DNA of 64,000 nt from Sarocladium kiliense (lineage: Eukaryota; Ascomycota; Sordariomycetes; Hypocreales; Sarocladiaceae). The notes under the pieces were generated by a model. That model did no database searches and was not told the DNA's origin. It worked only from the letters and a program-made list of their open reading frames with translations. Position numbers and translations under genes: made by a program. This document shows, one piece after another, positions 42,846-53,102 of the stretch. Within the stretch, counting starts at the first letter, position 1; every line of letters starts with the position of its first letter. The stretch is from the NCBI GenBank assembly GCA_030734395.1, contig JAUZTG010000020.1, forward strand, positions 1,736,001 to 1,800,000, written 5' to 3'.

Positions 42846-44129
42846 ATGTCCAAGGACCGTAAACCCGTCCTCATCATCGGCGCTGGCGTCGTTGGCCTTG
42901 CTTTGGCAAACGGCCTGAAGAAGGCAAGTAATTCACCATCTCCAGCACCCCAATCGTACCTTACCATGAAGCAATCCTAACATTACTCGTAGATCGGCGT
43001 CCCATTCCGCATCTTCGAGCGCGACGCTCACGTCAGTGCTCGCGGCCAGGGTTGGGCCATCACACTCCACTGGGCTCTCCCCTTCCTTCGCGAGCTCGTC
43101 TCTCCCGCCACCTTCGCGGCCATCGAGTCAGTCCAGGTCGATCCGGATGCCGACCGCCAGGGTCTCGGCAAGTTCGTCTTCATCAACCTTGCGACCCTTG
43201 AGCCCAAATTCCTCATACCTCCCGGAGATAGACGACGGGTGAACCGCGAGAAGATGCGGAGGGCGCTCCTGGCTGAGGTGGAAGAGCATGTTTTCTGGAG
43301 CAAACGCCTGTCCACTATTGAAGATACCCCTGACGGCGTGGTGGCGGTCTTTGAGGACGGGACGAGAGCCGAGGGGTGTCTTCTTGTTGGCGTCGAGGGA
43401 AGCAACTCGCGCACGCGGAGGGCTCTGGCGCCGGAGACTTACAGGAATATTCCTCTGCCAATACGGTTTACAGGGGCCGCGCTAGATCTATCTCCTGAAC
43501 AGGTGAAGCCGCTCAAAGACATTGATCCGCTGCTCTTCCAGGGGTGTCACCCTGAGACCAACGTGTTCTTCTGGTTCAGCATGCTGGAGACGCCGAAGAT
43601 CAATGGCACAGCTGGCACAGAAAAGGAACATTACCGCGTGCAGGTCATGGTATCATGGCCTGTCGTGAGGCCAGAGGACGAGGTCAAGCCGACGGACGCA
43701 GGGCGTCTGGCGAATATGAAGACACGTGCAAAAGACTTCCATCCCGTCTTGCGAGACGTCGTGAAGATGATACCCGAGGGGACCGAAGTGACCGAGGTCG
43801 TACTACAGGACTGGCCATGTCTACCTTGGGACAGTCACGAGGGCAAGATAACGCTTGCAGGTGATGCAGCACATGCCATGACAATGTATCGGGGTGAGGC
43901 GGCAAATCATGGGCTTCTAGATGCACATCGACTGTATAATGCGATCGGGAAATTCATCTCTGGTGAAATGGAGATGAAGGAAGCCATCGAGGGATACGAG
44001 AGGGAGCTGAGGGAGAGGACAAGCGTGGCGGTGCTGCTAAGTCGGCAGGCGTGCTTGGATGCACATGACTTTGCTGGGTTGAATGAGAACTCGGCTGTGC
44101 TGAAGAAGAGAGCCATCACGGGAGTGTAA
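42846..44129 (+). CDS. FAD-dependent monooxygenase 2, with a GC-AG intron
   Basis: Exons 42846-42923 and 42993-44129 join to 404 residues. The nucleotide-binding motif LIIGAGVVGLALANGLKK is in exon 1, and exon 2 continues IGVPFRIFERD, exactly as the family requires. The intron donor is GCAAGT (AAG/GCAAGT) and the acceptor CTCGTAG, a GC-AG intron, so a GT-only predictor would truncate the protein. Later landmarks: LLVGVEGSNSRTRRAL near residue 180 (DG-like, with E for D) and ITLAGDAAHAMTMYRG near residue 335 (GD motif). It belongs to the PHBH-fold hydroxylase/epoxidase superfamily. It is divergent from the esterase. Substrate unknown. Confidence 0.9.
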
Positions 44130-45204
44130 CACGAAAATAAGAAATTATCACGAATTTAAATGATAGCCCATATGCCTCAACGCCTTGCTGCTGTGTCGAC
44201 CGAAGGAGCAGAGGAGTGGCTCCGATGCTGTTCAGCTTGCGCTCGTGCGGAGGCAGGGGAGTTGTTGGCATGGCCGCAGAGAGCATACGTCAGACTAAAT
44301 GCAGAGAAGAAATTGCTGTACGGCGATTAATTTGGTGCCATAGGGACAGTGCAGCCTATGGACGTATGAGTGTACTACAGAGGTGTTATGCAGGAAGAGA
44401 AGAGTAAACCCCAGGAGAAACTCATTTAACATAAAGAGCCCTGGTACGAGACAGGTTCTGTATAAACCTACAAGATTCCAATTGAGATTTAGCCGTGATG
44501 AATATTCTCAATTGCTATGAAATCATCTTTTTATCAGACGAGAGTATCATTCTGGCGAGATACGAGACATCTAGTAAACATCAAGGCCCATGGACAGTAT
44601 CGGGGCCTTCGCATTCCGTACTGATTTCTGCTCCACGTATCACTCAACCACTTCATATCAAGCACTGCTTTCGATTGACAGTACAGAAACTTTGAGCATC
44701 ACGGATATGCCACAATCCTGGGGTATTTCCCAAGACAGGTCAAGTCCATTACCGAGACTGGACTGCACTGACTTCAGGTAGAGCTGGTGGTACCGCATCC
44801 GCCCGTAGAGCCCCTGAACACTGAACCGCTACCCGCTACCTGACTCCGCCAAAGCGGGCCCTAATCAGTCGGAACGGGTCACTGGACGGACATCATCCAG
44901 CGGGCAGCCCCGCCCAAGATCCGCTATATCGCCCCGTCGCAAGTTTTCCGACGGACGCCATCCAGAGATACGCCCAGATCCCGATGAGGCGTGCCAGCCG
45001 ATCGTTTTCTTGATAGGCATCTGCTGGCAGGTCGACCACTTCCCCATAATGATTAATAGGAGATACCATGATTGCAATGAAAGCCTTCAAGGTCATCCAT
45101 TAGGTGCACTCACACCATAATTAGACACGCCTCAAGGTTACCCTCGATCCGTCCTCACCCCCTTCTACATCCTCTACGGCCTACACATCAACACCATCTC
45201 CAAC
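44130..45204. other. Intergenic region upstream of the SDR gene
   Basis: 1.1 kb. The first half is AT-rich and featureless. GTCGG at 44868-44872 and CCGAC at 44948-44952 recur within 340 bp of the SDR start. No gene seen. Confidence 0.5.
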
Positions 45205-46272
45205 ATGCCCTCTGCCTGTCCGACACCAATTCTGCCTCCGTCGCTCGTCGTCGTGACAGGTGCCAACGGATTCATAGCGCAACACTGCATTGCTCTCCTC
45301 CTGTCCTGCAATTATACCATTGTAGGCACAGTCCGCTCTCAAACCAAGGCCGACCAAGTCCTCGCTCTACACTCTCACAACCCGAACCTCTCTACCGTCG
45401 TAGTCGAGGACATCACCTCGCCCGAGGCCTACCTCTCAGCCCTCCGACCATTGCAGCCGACCGCAGTCCTCCATCTTGCTGCTCCCTTTCACTATAACAC
45501 GACCAACTATGAGCGTGACTTGATGATCCCAGCCGTCAAGGGGTCGACGGCCATTCTTGATGCGGCAAAGGAACTCGGCACAGTTCGGAGGGTGGTCCAC
45601 ACGAACTCCTTTGCGGGGATATACGATGCCGCCAAGGGTCCTCAGCCCGGAAAGACATATACGTCTGCGGACTGGTCGCCTCTCACGTATGAAGATGGTG
45701 TTTCTGCACCCTCAGCGGCAGTGGCATACCGCGCCAGCAAGACGGTAGCTGAGCGTGCAGCCTGGGAGTGGATGGAGAAGCATCCATCGGCGGGCTTCGA
45801 CCTCGTGGGTCTCAACCCAGCCATGGTCTTTGGAGCTTTTCTGCCAGGTGCCATCCCATCAGAGCCGTCACACGTCAATACATCGAACCAAATCGTGTAT
45901 GGCATCGTGACAGCAGGTCAAGAGAAGGAAGTCCCGCCTACCCGTGGACCTGCCTGGGTCAGCGTCAAGGATGTCGCAGTGGCACATCTCAGAGCCCTCG
46001 AGGTGCCGGAGGCCGGAGGTGGGAGATATCTCTTGACTGCCGGTGTATACTGTAACCAAGAGATTGCCGATGTTGCACGGGAAGTGACGCCCAAGCATGC
46101 GGGTAGCATTCCCAGAGGTGTTCCTGGCCACAGAGAGACAGACACACACTTTGGCGTGGATGCGAAGAGTACGGAGCAAGCCTTGGGCATCAAGTGGCAG
46201 AGCATGGAGGAGATGTTGAGCGGACTGCTGCCACAACTGTTCGACATTCAGCAGAGACATGAGATGATCTAG
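45205..46272 (+). CDS. NAD(P)-dependent epimerase/dehydratase, dihydroflavonol reductase-like
   Basis: Single exon, 355 residues. Extended SDR: Rossmann glycine motif VTGANGFIAQHC near residue 19, Arg in GTVRSQTKA for NADPH preference, VLHLAAPF near residue 89, VVHTNSFAGIY and the catalytic YRASK (Tyr near residue 176, Lys four later). NPAMVFGAFLPG and WVSVKDVAVAHLRALE match the 4-dihydromethyltrispora/dihydroflavonol-reductase group. It should reduce a carbonyl of an aldehyde or ketone intermediate in the cytosol. It sits between the second monooxygenase and the metallo-hydrolase, all on the plus strand. Confidence 0.9.
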   Translation: MPSACPTPILPPSLVVVTGANGFIAQHCIALLLSCNYTIVGTVRSQTKADQVLALHSHNPNLSTVVVEDITSPEAYLSALRPLQPTAVLHLAAPFHYNTTNYERDLMIPAVKGSTAILDAAKELGTVRRVVHTNSFAGIYDAAKGPQPGKTYTSADWSPLTYEDGVSAPSAAVAYRASKTVAERAAWEWMEKHPSAGFDLVGLNPAMVFGAFLPGAIPSEPSHVNTSNQIVYGIVTAGQEKEVPPTRGPAWVSVKDVAVAHLRALEVPEAGGGRYLLTAGVYCNQEIADVAREVTPKHAGSIPRGVPGHRETDTHFGVDAKSTEQALGIKWQSMEEMLSGLLPQLFDIQQRHEMI

Positions 46273-47154
46273 TTCCTTAGCGATCCGTTTTCGTTTAGAG
46301 ATGAGAGAACAAGAACATCTACCCTCTCAACAGTTTCGTGCTGCTGACTTTTGTTGATAAGTTCGCAATGACACGGAGAGGGCCAAATTTGAATGGCTTT
46401 CCCAAACCCGCACTACTCGTCAACACTGCCTTGGCTCCCGGACAGGCGAAGCCTCCGCCTCCTTGGAGTGGAACTCCCGGGCGTTGACGTCAGATTCGCT
46501 GTCATTGCGGTGGCGGAGACGCTGCGACTTAAGCGATAGGTGAAGACGAAGGGGAAGATGTCGGGGCAATGTCAGAGAAGTCGACACAGGAGCTGGCCGC
46601 GAGATGGGGTTATGGAGAGGCGCAAAATACCCTACACGTAGAGGCCGCTGGAGGGATAACCCAACATCACGACTTGGCCGTCCATCATTTATGAACTGTA
46701 GGTTTATTGTTTAATTTGGCTCATCAGATCCTAAAATCTTTACCAAAAGATGTAATCATGAATTACGTTTATAGAAGAGAAGATGATAAACTCACCGGCT
46801 TCCTCTATTTGCTCCACGCACAATCGTTTTGGCGCTGGATTCACAAACATGGGCCAAGTTCAGTATCTCCATTGAGGCATTGTGAACGTTGGTAATCAAA
46901 AGCAGTTCTGAATTGAATTTGTCATCCTCATCGATCCATCATCAGGCTCGATGCGCGGAGTGCCGAATTGAAAGTTCGTTTAATCGTCTCCCGGCTGTGT
47001 CAATAGCCGACTGCCGACTGCCGGCGCATGGATGCCGTTGCATTGTGTAAGAAAGCAGACGTATAAATACAACGAAGCCGTTCAAGCTCTCAACACTTTT
47101 CACAATCAAACAATTTGTTCGAGATACTGAGCTCAGTTTCTTGAATAGCTCAGC
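46273..47154. other. Intergenic region and promoter of metallo-hydrolase gene
   Basis: 882 bp. AT-rich around 46690-46790. Upstream of the next gene lie CCGACTG twice in tandem (47007-47020), CGG-N12-CCG (46992-47009) and a TATA box at 47062-47069. No gene seen. Confidence 0.5.
47062..47069 (+). promoter_or_regulatory. TATA box of the metallo-hydrolase gene
   Basis: TATAAATA, 93 bp upstream of the ATG at 47155, with tandem CCGACTG copies about 45 bp further upstream. Confidence 0.6.
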
Positions 47155-48360
47155 ATGGCATCTTTTACTATTCTGCCCGGCGCCGTCGCCGAGGTTTCCA
47201 TCATCGACTCCGGTGCCCGTCTCGAGAACCTGCCAACCGCGTTTCTTCTGACTCCAAATGTGAAAGGATTCGAAGTCTGTCCTCCTCTAGCTTCTTACTC
47301 ATTCTTGGTCACAAGTTCAACGGGAAAGAAAGCGCTTTTTGACCTAGGCCTACCTGTTAAGGTAGCAGGCTGTCCACCCTTCATTGGCGCTCAGCTCGAA
47401 CAGATGGGCTGTGCTATCACAGGAGACAAGACAGTTCCTGATGTTCTGAGGGAGGCAGGAGTTCAGTTGGAGAGCATCGAGAGCGTTATATGGAGGTGAG
47501 ATGCTGTGCCATATTGAAGCATCCCATAGGAATGCGGAACATGCTGACGATGTCACCCTAGTCACCACCACTGGGACCATGCGGGAGACATGAGAGTATT
47601 CCCAGAATCGACAGAGCTTGTCGTAGGACCCGGTTTCTCAGCAACTTATTTGCCTGGGCACCCTTTAATTCCTGATTCTCACGTAGATGAGAGCTACATC
47701 AAGTACGTGACCCATGACATGATGGTCCTCTAGACCACGAGATCTAACGCAAAGTCCAGAGACCGATCTGTCCGAGAAATCTCCTTCAGCGAGGATGAGA
47801 GCCTTAAAGTCGGCCAATTCCATGCTCATGACTTCTTTGGTGACGGGTCCTTCTTCCTCCTTGACACCCCGGGCCACACGACTGGCCATCTTGCGGGCCT
47901 TGCGCGTACGTCGAGCAACCCTGACACTTTCATCCTCATGGGGGGAGACTTGAGCCATCACGCTGGAGAGATTCGCCCGTCTCCCAGTCTGCGCATTCCA
48001 GATGATTTGAAGACACACCTAGGCGAGACTCTTCCGTCATCCCTTCACTGCTGCTTCAATGGAGCGATGTTTCGTCAGCTGCATGCTCGAAACAACCGCA
48101 AGCCCGGCGATGCCTTCTTTGATGCCATTCTCGCGGAGGATCCGGCTGCAGCAGCTTCGACGATCGACGGGGCAAAGGCCTTGGATGACAGAGAGGATAC
48201 ATTTATAGTTTTGGCTCATGATATGACACTTCAGGGCGTAGTTGAGGTGTTTCCCAAAACGGCAAACGAATGGAAGCAGAAAGGCTGGAAGGACAGGACA
48301 CGATGGAGCTTCTTGTCAGATCTGGCTATTGCAGCAGCAGAGGGTGAGAATGTGGTTTAG
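47155..48360 (+). CDS. Metallo-beta-lactamase-fold hydrolase (lactonase/lactamase-like)
   Basis: Exons 47155-47495, 47562-47702 and 47760-48360 join in phase to 360 residues. The metal motif SHHHWDHAGD (HxHxDH, near residues 114-123) is created by splicing across intron 1. Further ligands are His in LDTPGHTTGHLAGL and Asp/His in MGGDLSHHAGEIRPS. This arrangement is typical of AttM-type lactonases and of the fungal lactamase group. It would open a lactone or lactam ring using two zinc ions. A precedent is MBL1 of the Fusarium FDB1 locus, which opens benzoxazolinones; whether this is its orthologue cannot be decided here. No signal peptide; cytosolic. Confidence 0.92.
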
Positions 48361-48683
48361 TAGACTATTTGAGATGTTTACATAGCTGGTCTTACATTTG
48401 AATTATTGCATTTGTGCGGTGTAAGATTATAATCTTTTGCATGGAGCATTATCGTGGTAATCAGTGGGACGGACTTAACACCGGTCGGGCTCTGCCGGGC
48501 TCTGCCGAATGCCGACGCCCAGTCAGGACGCATGTACACAACCTCTGACCACAACCAGCCCTGATCGCAGGCTTCACTCCCTTCGGCCAATCTCACCTTT
48601 GGGTGCCAGAAAGCTGTAGTGAGAGCTGTTCTAGTTCACTCTTTCCAGTGCCTGCAATCATCCGCAAAGCGATCGGAGCATCA
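48361..48683. other. Intergenic region upstream of second cluster regulator
   Basis: 323 bp, containing two overlapping CGG-N6-CCG sites (48486-48507) and CCGAC at 48512-48516. Serves as promoter of the next gene. Confidence 0.5.
48486..48507. promoter_or_regulatory. Two overlapping CGG-N6-CCG sites
   Basis: CGG-GCTCTG-CCG at 48486-48497 and again at 48496-48507, sharing two bases, with the same spacer in both. CGG-N6-CCG is a classic symmetric zinc-cluster site. Located about 180 bp upstream of the Zn2Cys6 gene at 48684, so self-regulation is plausible. Confidence 0.5.
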
Positions 48684-50668
48684 ATGCCGGTTCAGAGCCG
48701 AGCACGCATTGTTTGCGTCAGCTGCCACGAGCGCAAGGTAGCTCGATTCCTGCCTAGAGTCGGAACGCCGATACCGAAACTCATTTGCTGACCCTGTCTG
48801 TAGGTGAAGTGCGATCTGCAGAACGAGTCTGGTGCCGAATGCCGGGAATGCCGGCGCCTGGGGCAGCCTTGCATGTCAGTTCATGGCGAATCTAGCCACG
48901 CAGAACACAGATGCTGACGACGGGTAGCCGACGACTTGGAGCTCGCAAAAGACGACGAACAACAGGCAATTCCGCAGATATATCAAATAGCCCAGCTCCT
49001 GTGCATACACCTACTTCGTTGACCATAGACACTACGTCGTGGTCCGGCAATGCATCGACAGTTTCTCCGAGGCTCAACATCAATCAACCTGAGAAGCGAA
49101 GTCATGATGATTTTGCCATACGCTGCACAACAGGCCTCGCATTCGAATCTGTCGATGTTGAGGAAGCTCTGAACCGAAGAGGTCGCACCTTGGATCCTCT
49201 AGCCCAGTCTGTTCTCCAGTCCTCCGAAATACTCGCCCTCCCCCGACAAACCCTCTTACGCGCCTTGGTTGACAACTTCACGCACGCGGCCTTCCACCAT
49301 TGCCCTGTCGCCGATCACCACGCTCTCAAAGAACCCCAAGCTCCGGTTCTACTAGTGCTAGCCACTTGTATGATAGGGAATTACACGAAACAGGAGCCGA
49401 GCAGCTGGAGCATGGCTGAGGAACTACACAATAAGGTCAAACTTCTCCTCGCGATAGACTTCGAGGAAGACGCCGTTCGCATGTTGCAGACCGTATGTCT
49501 CATGTCACTTTGGTACGGCAGACCCTCTACTATCGTGAGTCTTGACGGGCCGGATTACTGGATTGGCGTCGGGATACGGTTGGCACAGGTGGTTGGACTG
49601 CATCGCGAAGAGACGTACGGAAGCAGACAAGATGCCTCGCTACTACGACGAATCTTTTGGCAGCTACATGTAGGTTGCCTTGCGGTTGTTCGAAACGAAG
49701 CCCTCACTGACATATGCCTACAGAACCATGACGCCATGCAGGTTGCGTTCTGGGGTCGACCTCCTCTGCTCCGCCACGGAGACTTCACCGTCAGGTTGCC
49801 TAGTCCGGCTGACTTCGAGACATCGACACTCCAATCTCTCGTCTTCATCGAGAGCACCAAGCTCTGGGCGGTAATGTCTCAATTCAGCGAAAGCGCTCCC
49901 CAAAACAAGCGATCTGCAGCTGCTGTGGACGCCTTGGTGCAGTGGCTCGAAAGCCTACCGGCTGATCTCCTGCTATACGATCGCTTGAATGGCCAGAGAC
50001 GTGATTACAACCGAGCAGTATCTGAACTCTGGATCCAGTACTTCGTGACAGTCATATTGAGCCAGACGCCAAGGCACAGTGACCACAAGACAGGATCATC
50101 TACGTCTGCTGTTTCACTCGTGGCTGCATCATGCATCGTGACCCTATACGATGAGATGTATTGTCGGGCAGACCTGTTCTCGCTTCTGCCATTGCATGGA
50201 TTCTACTATATAGCAGCATCTTTACCTATCATCTACGCCCCATCGTCAACATCAGACCAAGAAGCATGGCGAAACAAGCGACTCCAGTTGCTGCAGGGCA
50301 TAGTCTCATACCTGCGACCAAAGTTTGGCGACGCTGACATGGTCACACGGAAAGTAGAGGGCTTGCGAAAGAAGGTTGATGAGTGGCGCCAACGCGCAGC
50401 CAGGACCGAAGTTGAAGATCTGGACGGCGTTCGCCCGAGCATGTCCGCAAGGGAAAGTCTCTTGTTTCCCTTTCCCGATGATATTTGCGACTACATGGAC
50501 TGTGTCTATACAGCAAGAGAGCGGCTTTCAGCAGAGGCAGTTGAAGAGCCTCTTTTGGACAGCCAGGAAGGCGCCCTGGTTGATTATGGACTGTTTGATA
50601 TGTTCGACTTTACCTTTGATGAGGACTTCAACGTTCAAACTGGGGATGCTACCGTAGCACTAGCATGA
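48684..50668 (+). CDS. Zn2Cys6 transcription factor, fungal_trans family
   Basis: Exons 48684-48737, 48804-48874 and 48928-50668 join in phase to 621 residues. The zinc cluster is built by splicing: C11-x2-C14-x6-C21-x9-C31-x2-C34-x6-C41, then the basic RRLGARKRRRTT. The third exon must begin at the CGGGTAG acceptor (48927); the nearer CACAG acceptor gives a stop. A middle homology region spans about residues 120-420 (HHCPVADHHA, LLLATCMIGNYTKQE-like segment, DGPDYWIGVGIRLAQVVGLHRE, LLRRIFWQLHV). The C-terminus is acidic (DMFDFTFDEDFN). It lies 323 bp downstream of the metallo-hydrolase and is a candidate regulator of the cluster. Confidence 0.9.
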
Positions 50669-51293
50669 GAGAAGTTACAGATTCTGGAGGAATTCATCAT
50701 AGGCCTTGGGCAGAGGCATCTAGGGCAAAGCTGGGGGGATTCAAGCCAGCCTTGCCACGGGCGGACACATGACCGTACAGTATTGAAATGACTGATCATC
50801 GATCAGTGGCTTCGTTCAACAATTCTGACTCAGTAGATGTCACAAGTCTAGGCTGAATTGGGATCCCGTTAGACTGGCTGTTGCGTTACTCGATTGACGC
50901 CATGACTGTCCCTCGCGGAAAGATTGGCCGCATCAGGTGCGCCCTTTGGAATTGAGAGAAAGATACGGTAACTAGGCTGACATCTGCGGGCGTCTTTGGG
51001 AGCTGTGTGCTACCTGAATTCCGGGATTTACGTTTTCGGCTCGGATGTGGTTTCTTGATCGACCACCAGGGGTCGTGGTGTCACCATCACCACCAGCGTC
51101 ACCGGATTGCATTGTTACACAAGCACAGCCTGACCCCGCAGTTAGGCATCCGCGTGCTTCATAAGGCATCTCCCTCCTTGAGAGTGTTCCAGGGCAGGAT
51201 AGCAAACTCCTTGTCCAACGTGGCTGTCTTTTTGGGATCTCCCACCTATTGCTGTAGCCTCGTCACAGTCGCTGGACGCTCGTGCAATACACG
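50669..51293. other. Intergenic region
   Basis: 625 bp between two plus-strand genes. No clear motif or gene seen. Confidence 0.5.
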
Positions 51294-52749
51294 ATGGATG
51301 TCAACGCTGGCTTCGACATGGTACCTCTCCTGACGCGGGGAGTATTCGACAGAGGACAATGGTCTCGTTTCATCGCAGCCATCAAGGAACACTTCAAGGA
51401 CGATGAGAACGTCGAGCATCGCCCAAACTACATTCTCTTCAAAGTGGGAGAACACCCCAAACTCCCCCTGGAAGGCCAAAAGCTCCTGCGTTTCAGTTCA
51501 AAGGTCTCTGGTGGCTGTTACTCGTCTGAAAAGTACATCGATACCGTGACCCAGCTTGCCACACTGTATTTCGGATCTCGAGTCCGCTACTGGAACGAAT
51601 GCCTGGACACGCATGGCCACTACAACTGGGCAGAAGTGAATGAGTCGATCAGAAACTATGAACAGGTTTGTCACATACTCTACACAAATTTAAACTCTAG
51701 GGTCTAATCCAACTGCGCAACAGCCTGACCAAACCGAAATATCTCTTGGTAAGGTTCCAAGCATCGCTCATAACCCCTCCATCTTCGATCCTAGCAGCCC
51801 TGTGTTCGAAGTCAAGAACATCCCAGGAAAGGGAAAGGGACTCATAGCCCGACGTCACATATCTCAGGGCACTAGAATCCTTTGCGAAAAGCCTCTGCTA
51901 TTAGCCAAGCCGATGCCAGGTGAGGCCCTGGAAGCGTATCTAGCGTCAGCACTCAAACGGCTACCCAAGATAGAGCAACGCCAATTTCTTTCCCTTCGCA
52001 ATAATTTCCCGGGAAAACGCCCCTTTAGTGGCATCTTCAAGACCAACGCCCTGCCATGCGGTCCCGGAATTGCTGTCGCTGGCGTCTATCCCACAGCATG
52101 TCTCATCAACCACAGCTGCTTGCCCAATAGCCAAAACACCTGGAACAGCGCCGAGAAGCATGAAACAATACATGCTATACGGGAAATAACCAGCGGTGAA
52201 GAGATCACCATATCTTATTGCCCAGGTGGTCCATCTCCGACTCGACAGAGTTTCCTGGAGAAGAGCTTCGGCTTTCAATGCACCTGTAAGGTCTGTTCCC
52301 TTCCATCGACCGAGCTTCGAGTGAGCAACGCTCAGCGTTTGCTCATCGAAAAGATCGACGAACGGATTGGGGATGCCATGCGCATGGTAAATGCACCAGA
52401 AGATAGTCTTCGGGAGTGTCAGACATTGCTGTCGCTTCTCAAGACGGAGTACCAAGGCTACCCTGGCGCGCTTGTTGCGAGGCTCTACTACGATGCATTT
52501 CAGATCAGTGTCGCGCACGGTGATCAGGCGAGAGCAAGCGTTTTTGCGCAACGATCGTATGAGGCCAGACTCATCTGTGAGGGCAACGATACGCCAGAGG
52601 CGAAGAGAGCCCAGGCGCTCGCAATGAAGCCATCAGATCATCCGAGCTTTGAGATCTGTTCTTCAAGGTGGCAAACTGACAAGGACGAGGTAGCATATAG
52701 CCTGAAAGCGGAAGTATTTGAGGACTGGCTGTTCCGAAATGAGGATTGA
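51294..52749 (+). CDS. SET-domain protein
   Basis: Exons 51294-51665 and 51724-52749 join in phase to 465 residues. The N-terminal 125 residues are not a domain I know by name. The SET domain begins near residue 150 (NIPGKGKGLIARRHISQG) and contains CLINHSCLPNSQNTW and GEEITISYCPGG. A post-SET cysteine motif FQCTCKVC follows near residue 305. This is the split, SMYD-like fungal type with no MYND finger visible. Such proteins may methylate lysines of histones or other proteins; many fungal copies are accessory and uncharacterised. The start at 51294 is the first ATG in the frame; an upstream exon cannot be excluded. Confidence 0.88.
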
Positions 52750-53102
52750 GATTCTACTCTCGCACATTGTGGTCAGTGCTGCTACCGATATCGTCATGTC
52801 GTGGGCAAGTCTGCATCTGCATCCCATGTGAGCATCTTTGGGTACTTGCATTGGGGAATTGGTTATGCCGCCTTTTGTTATTCAGTTGTCTGTTCTTATG
52901 CTGGTTATACAACGGTACCATTTTGGGATTGATGTGCCTGACGGGATGAAAGGGTTTTGTATTGTGCGGAACAAAATGATGTATATCAAGTAGGCTCAAA
53001 GCACTTGTTCAATTGGATCCGAGTGAATCGAGGTCCTGAGTATCTGTATCTAGCCACACCACACGGCGTCGCCCCAGTTCACGCTGAAAGTCTATGGCAA
53101 TT
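52750..53102. other. Intergenic region between convergent genes
   Basis: 353 bp of 3' flanks of the SET gene and the sugar transporter. No feature seen. Confidence 0.5.

Noticed and set aside
34949..50668. Secondary-metabolite biosynthetic cluster
   Set aside because: No polyketide, peptide, terpene or prenyl synthase backbone gene is present inside the block; catabolism fits better.
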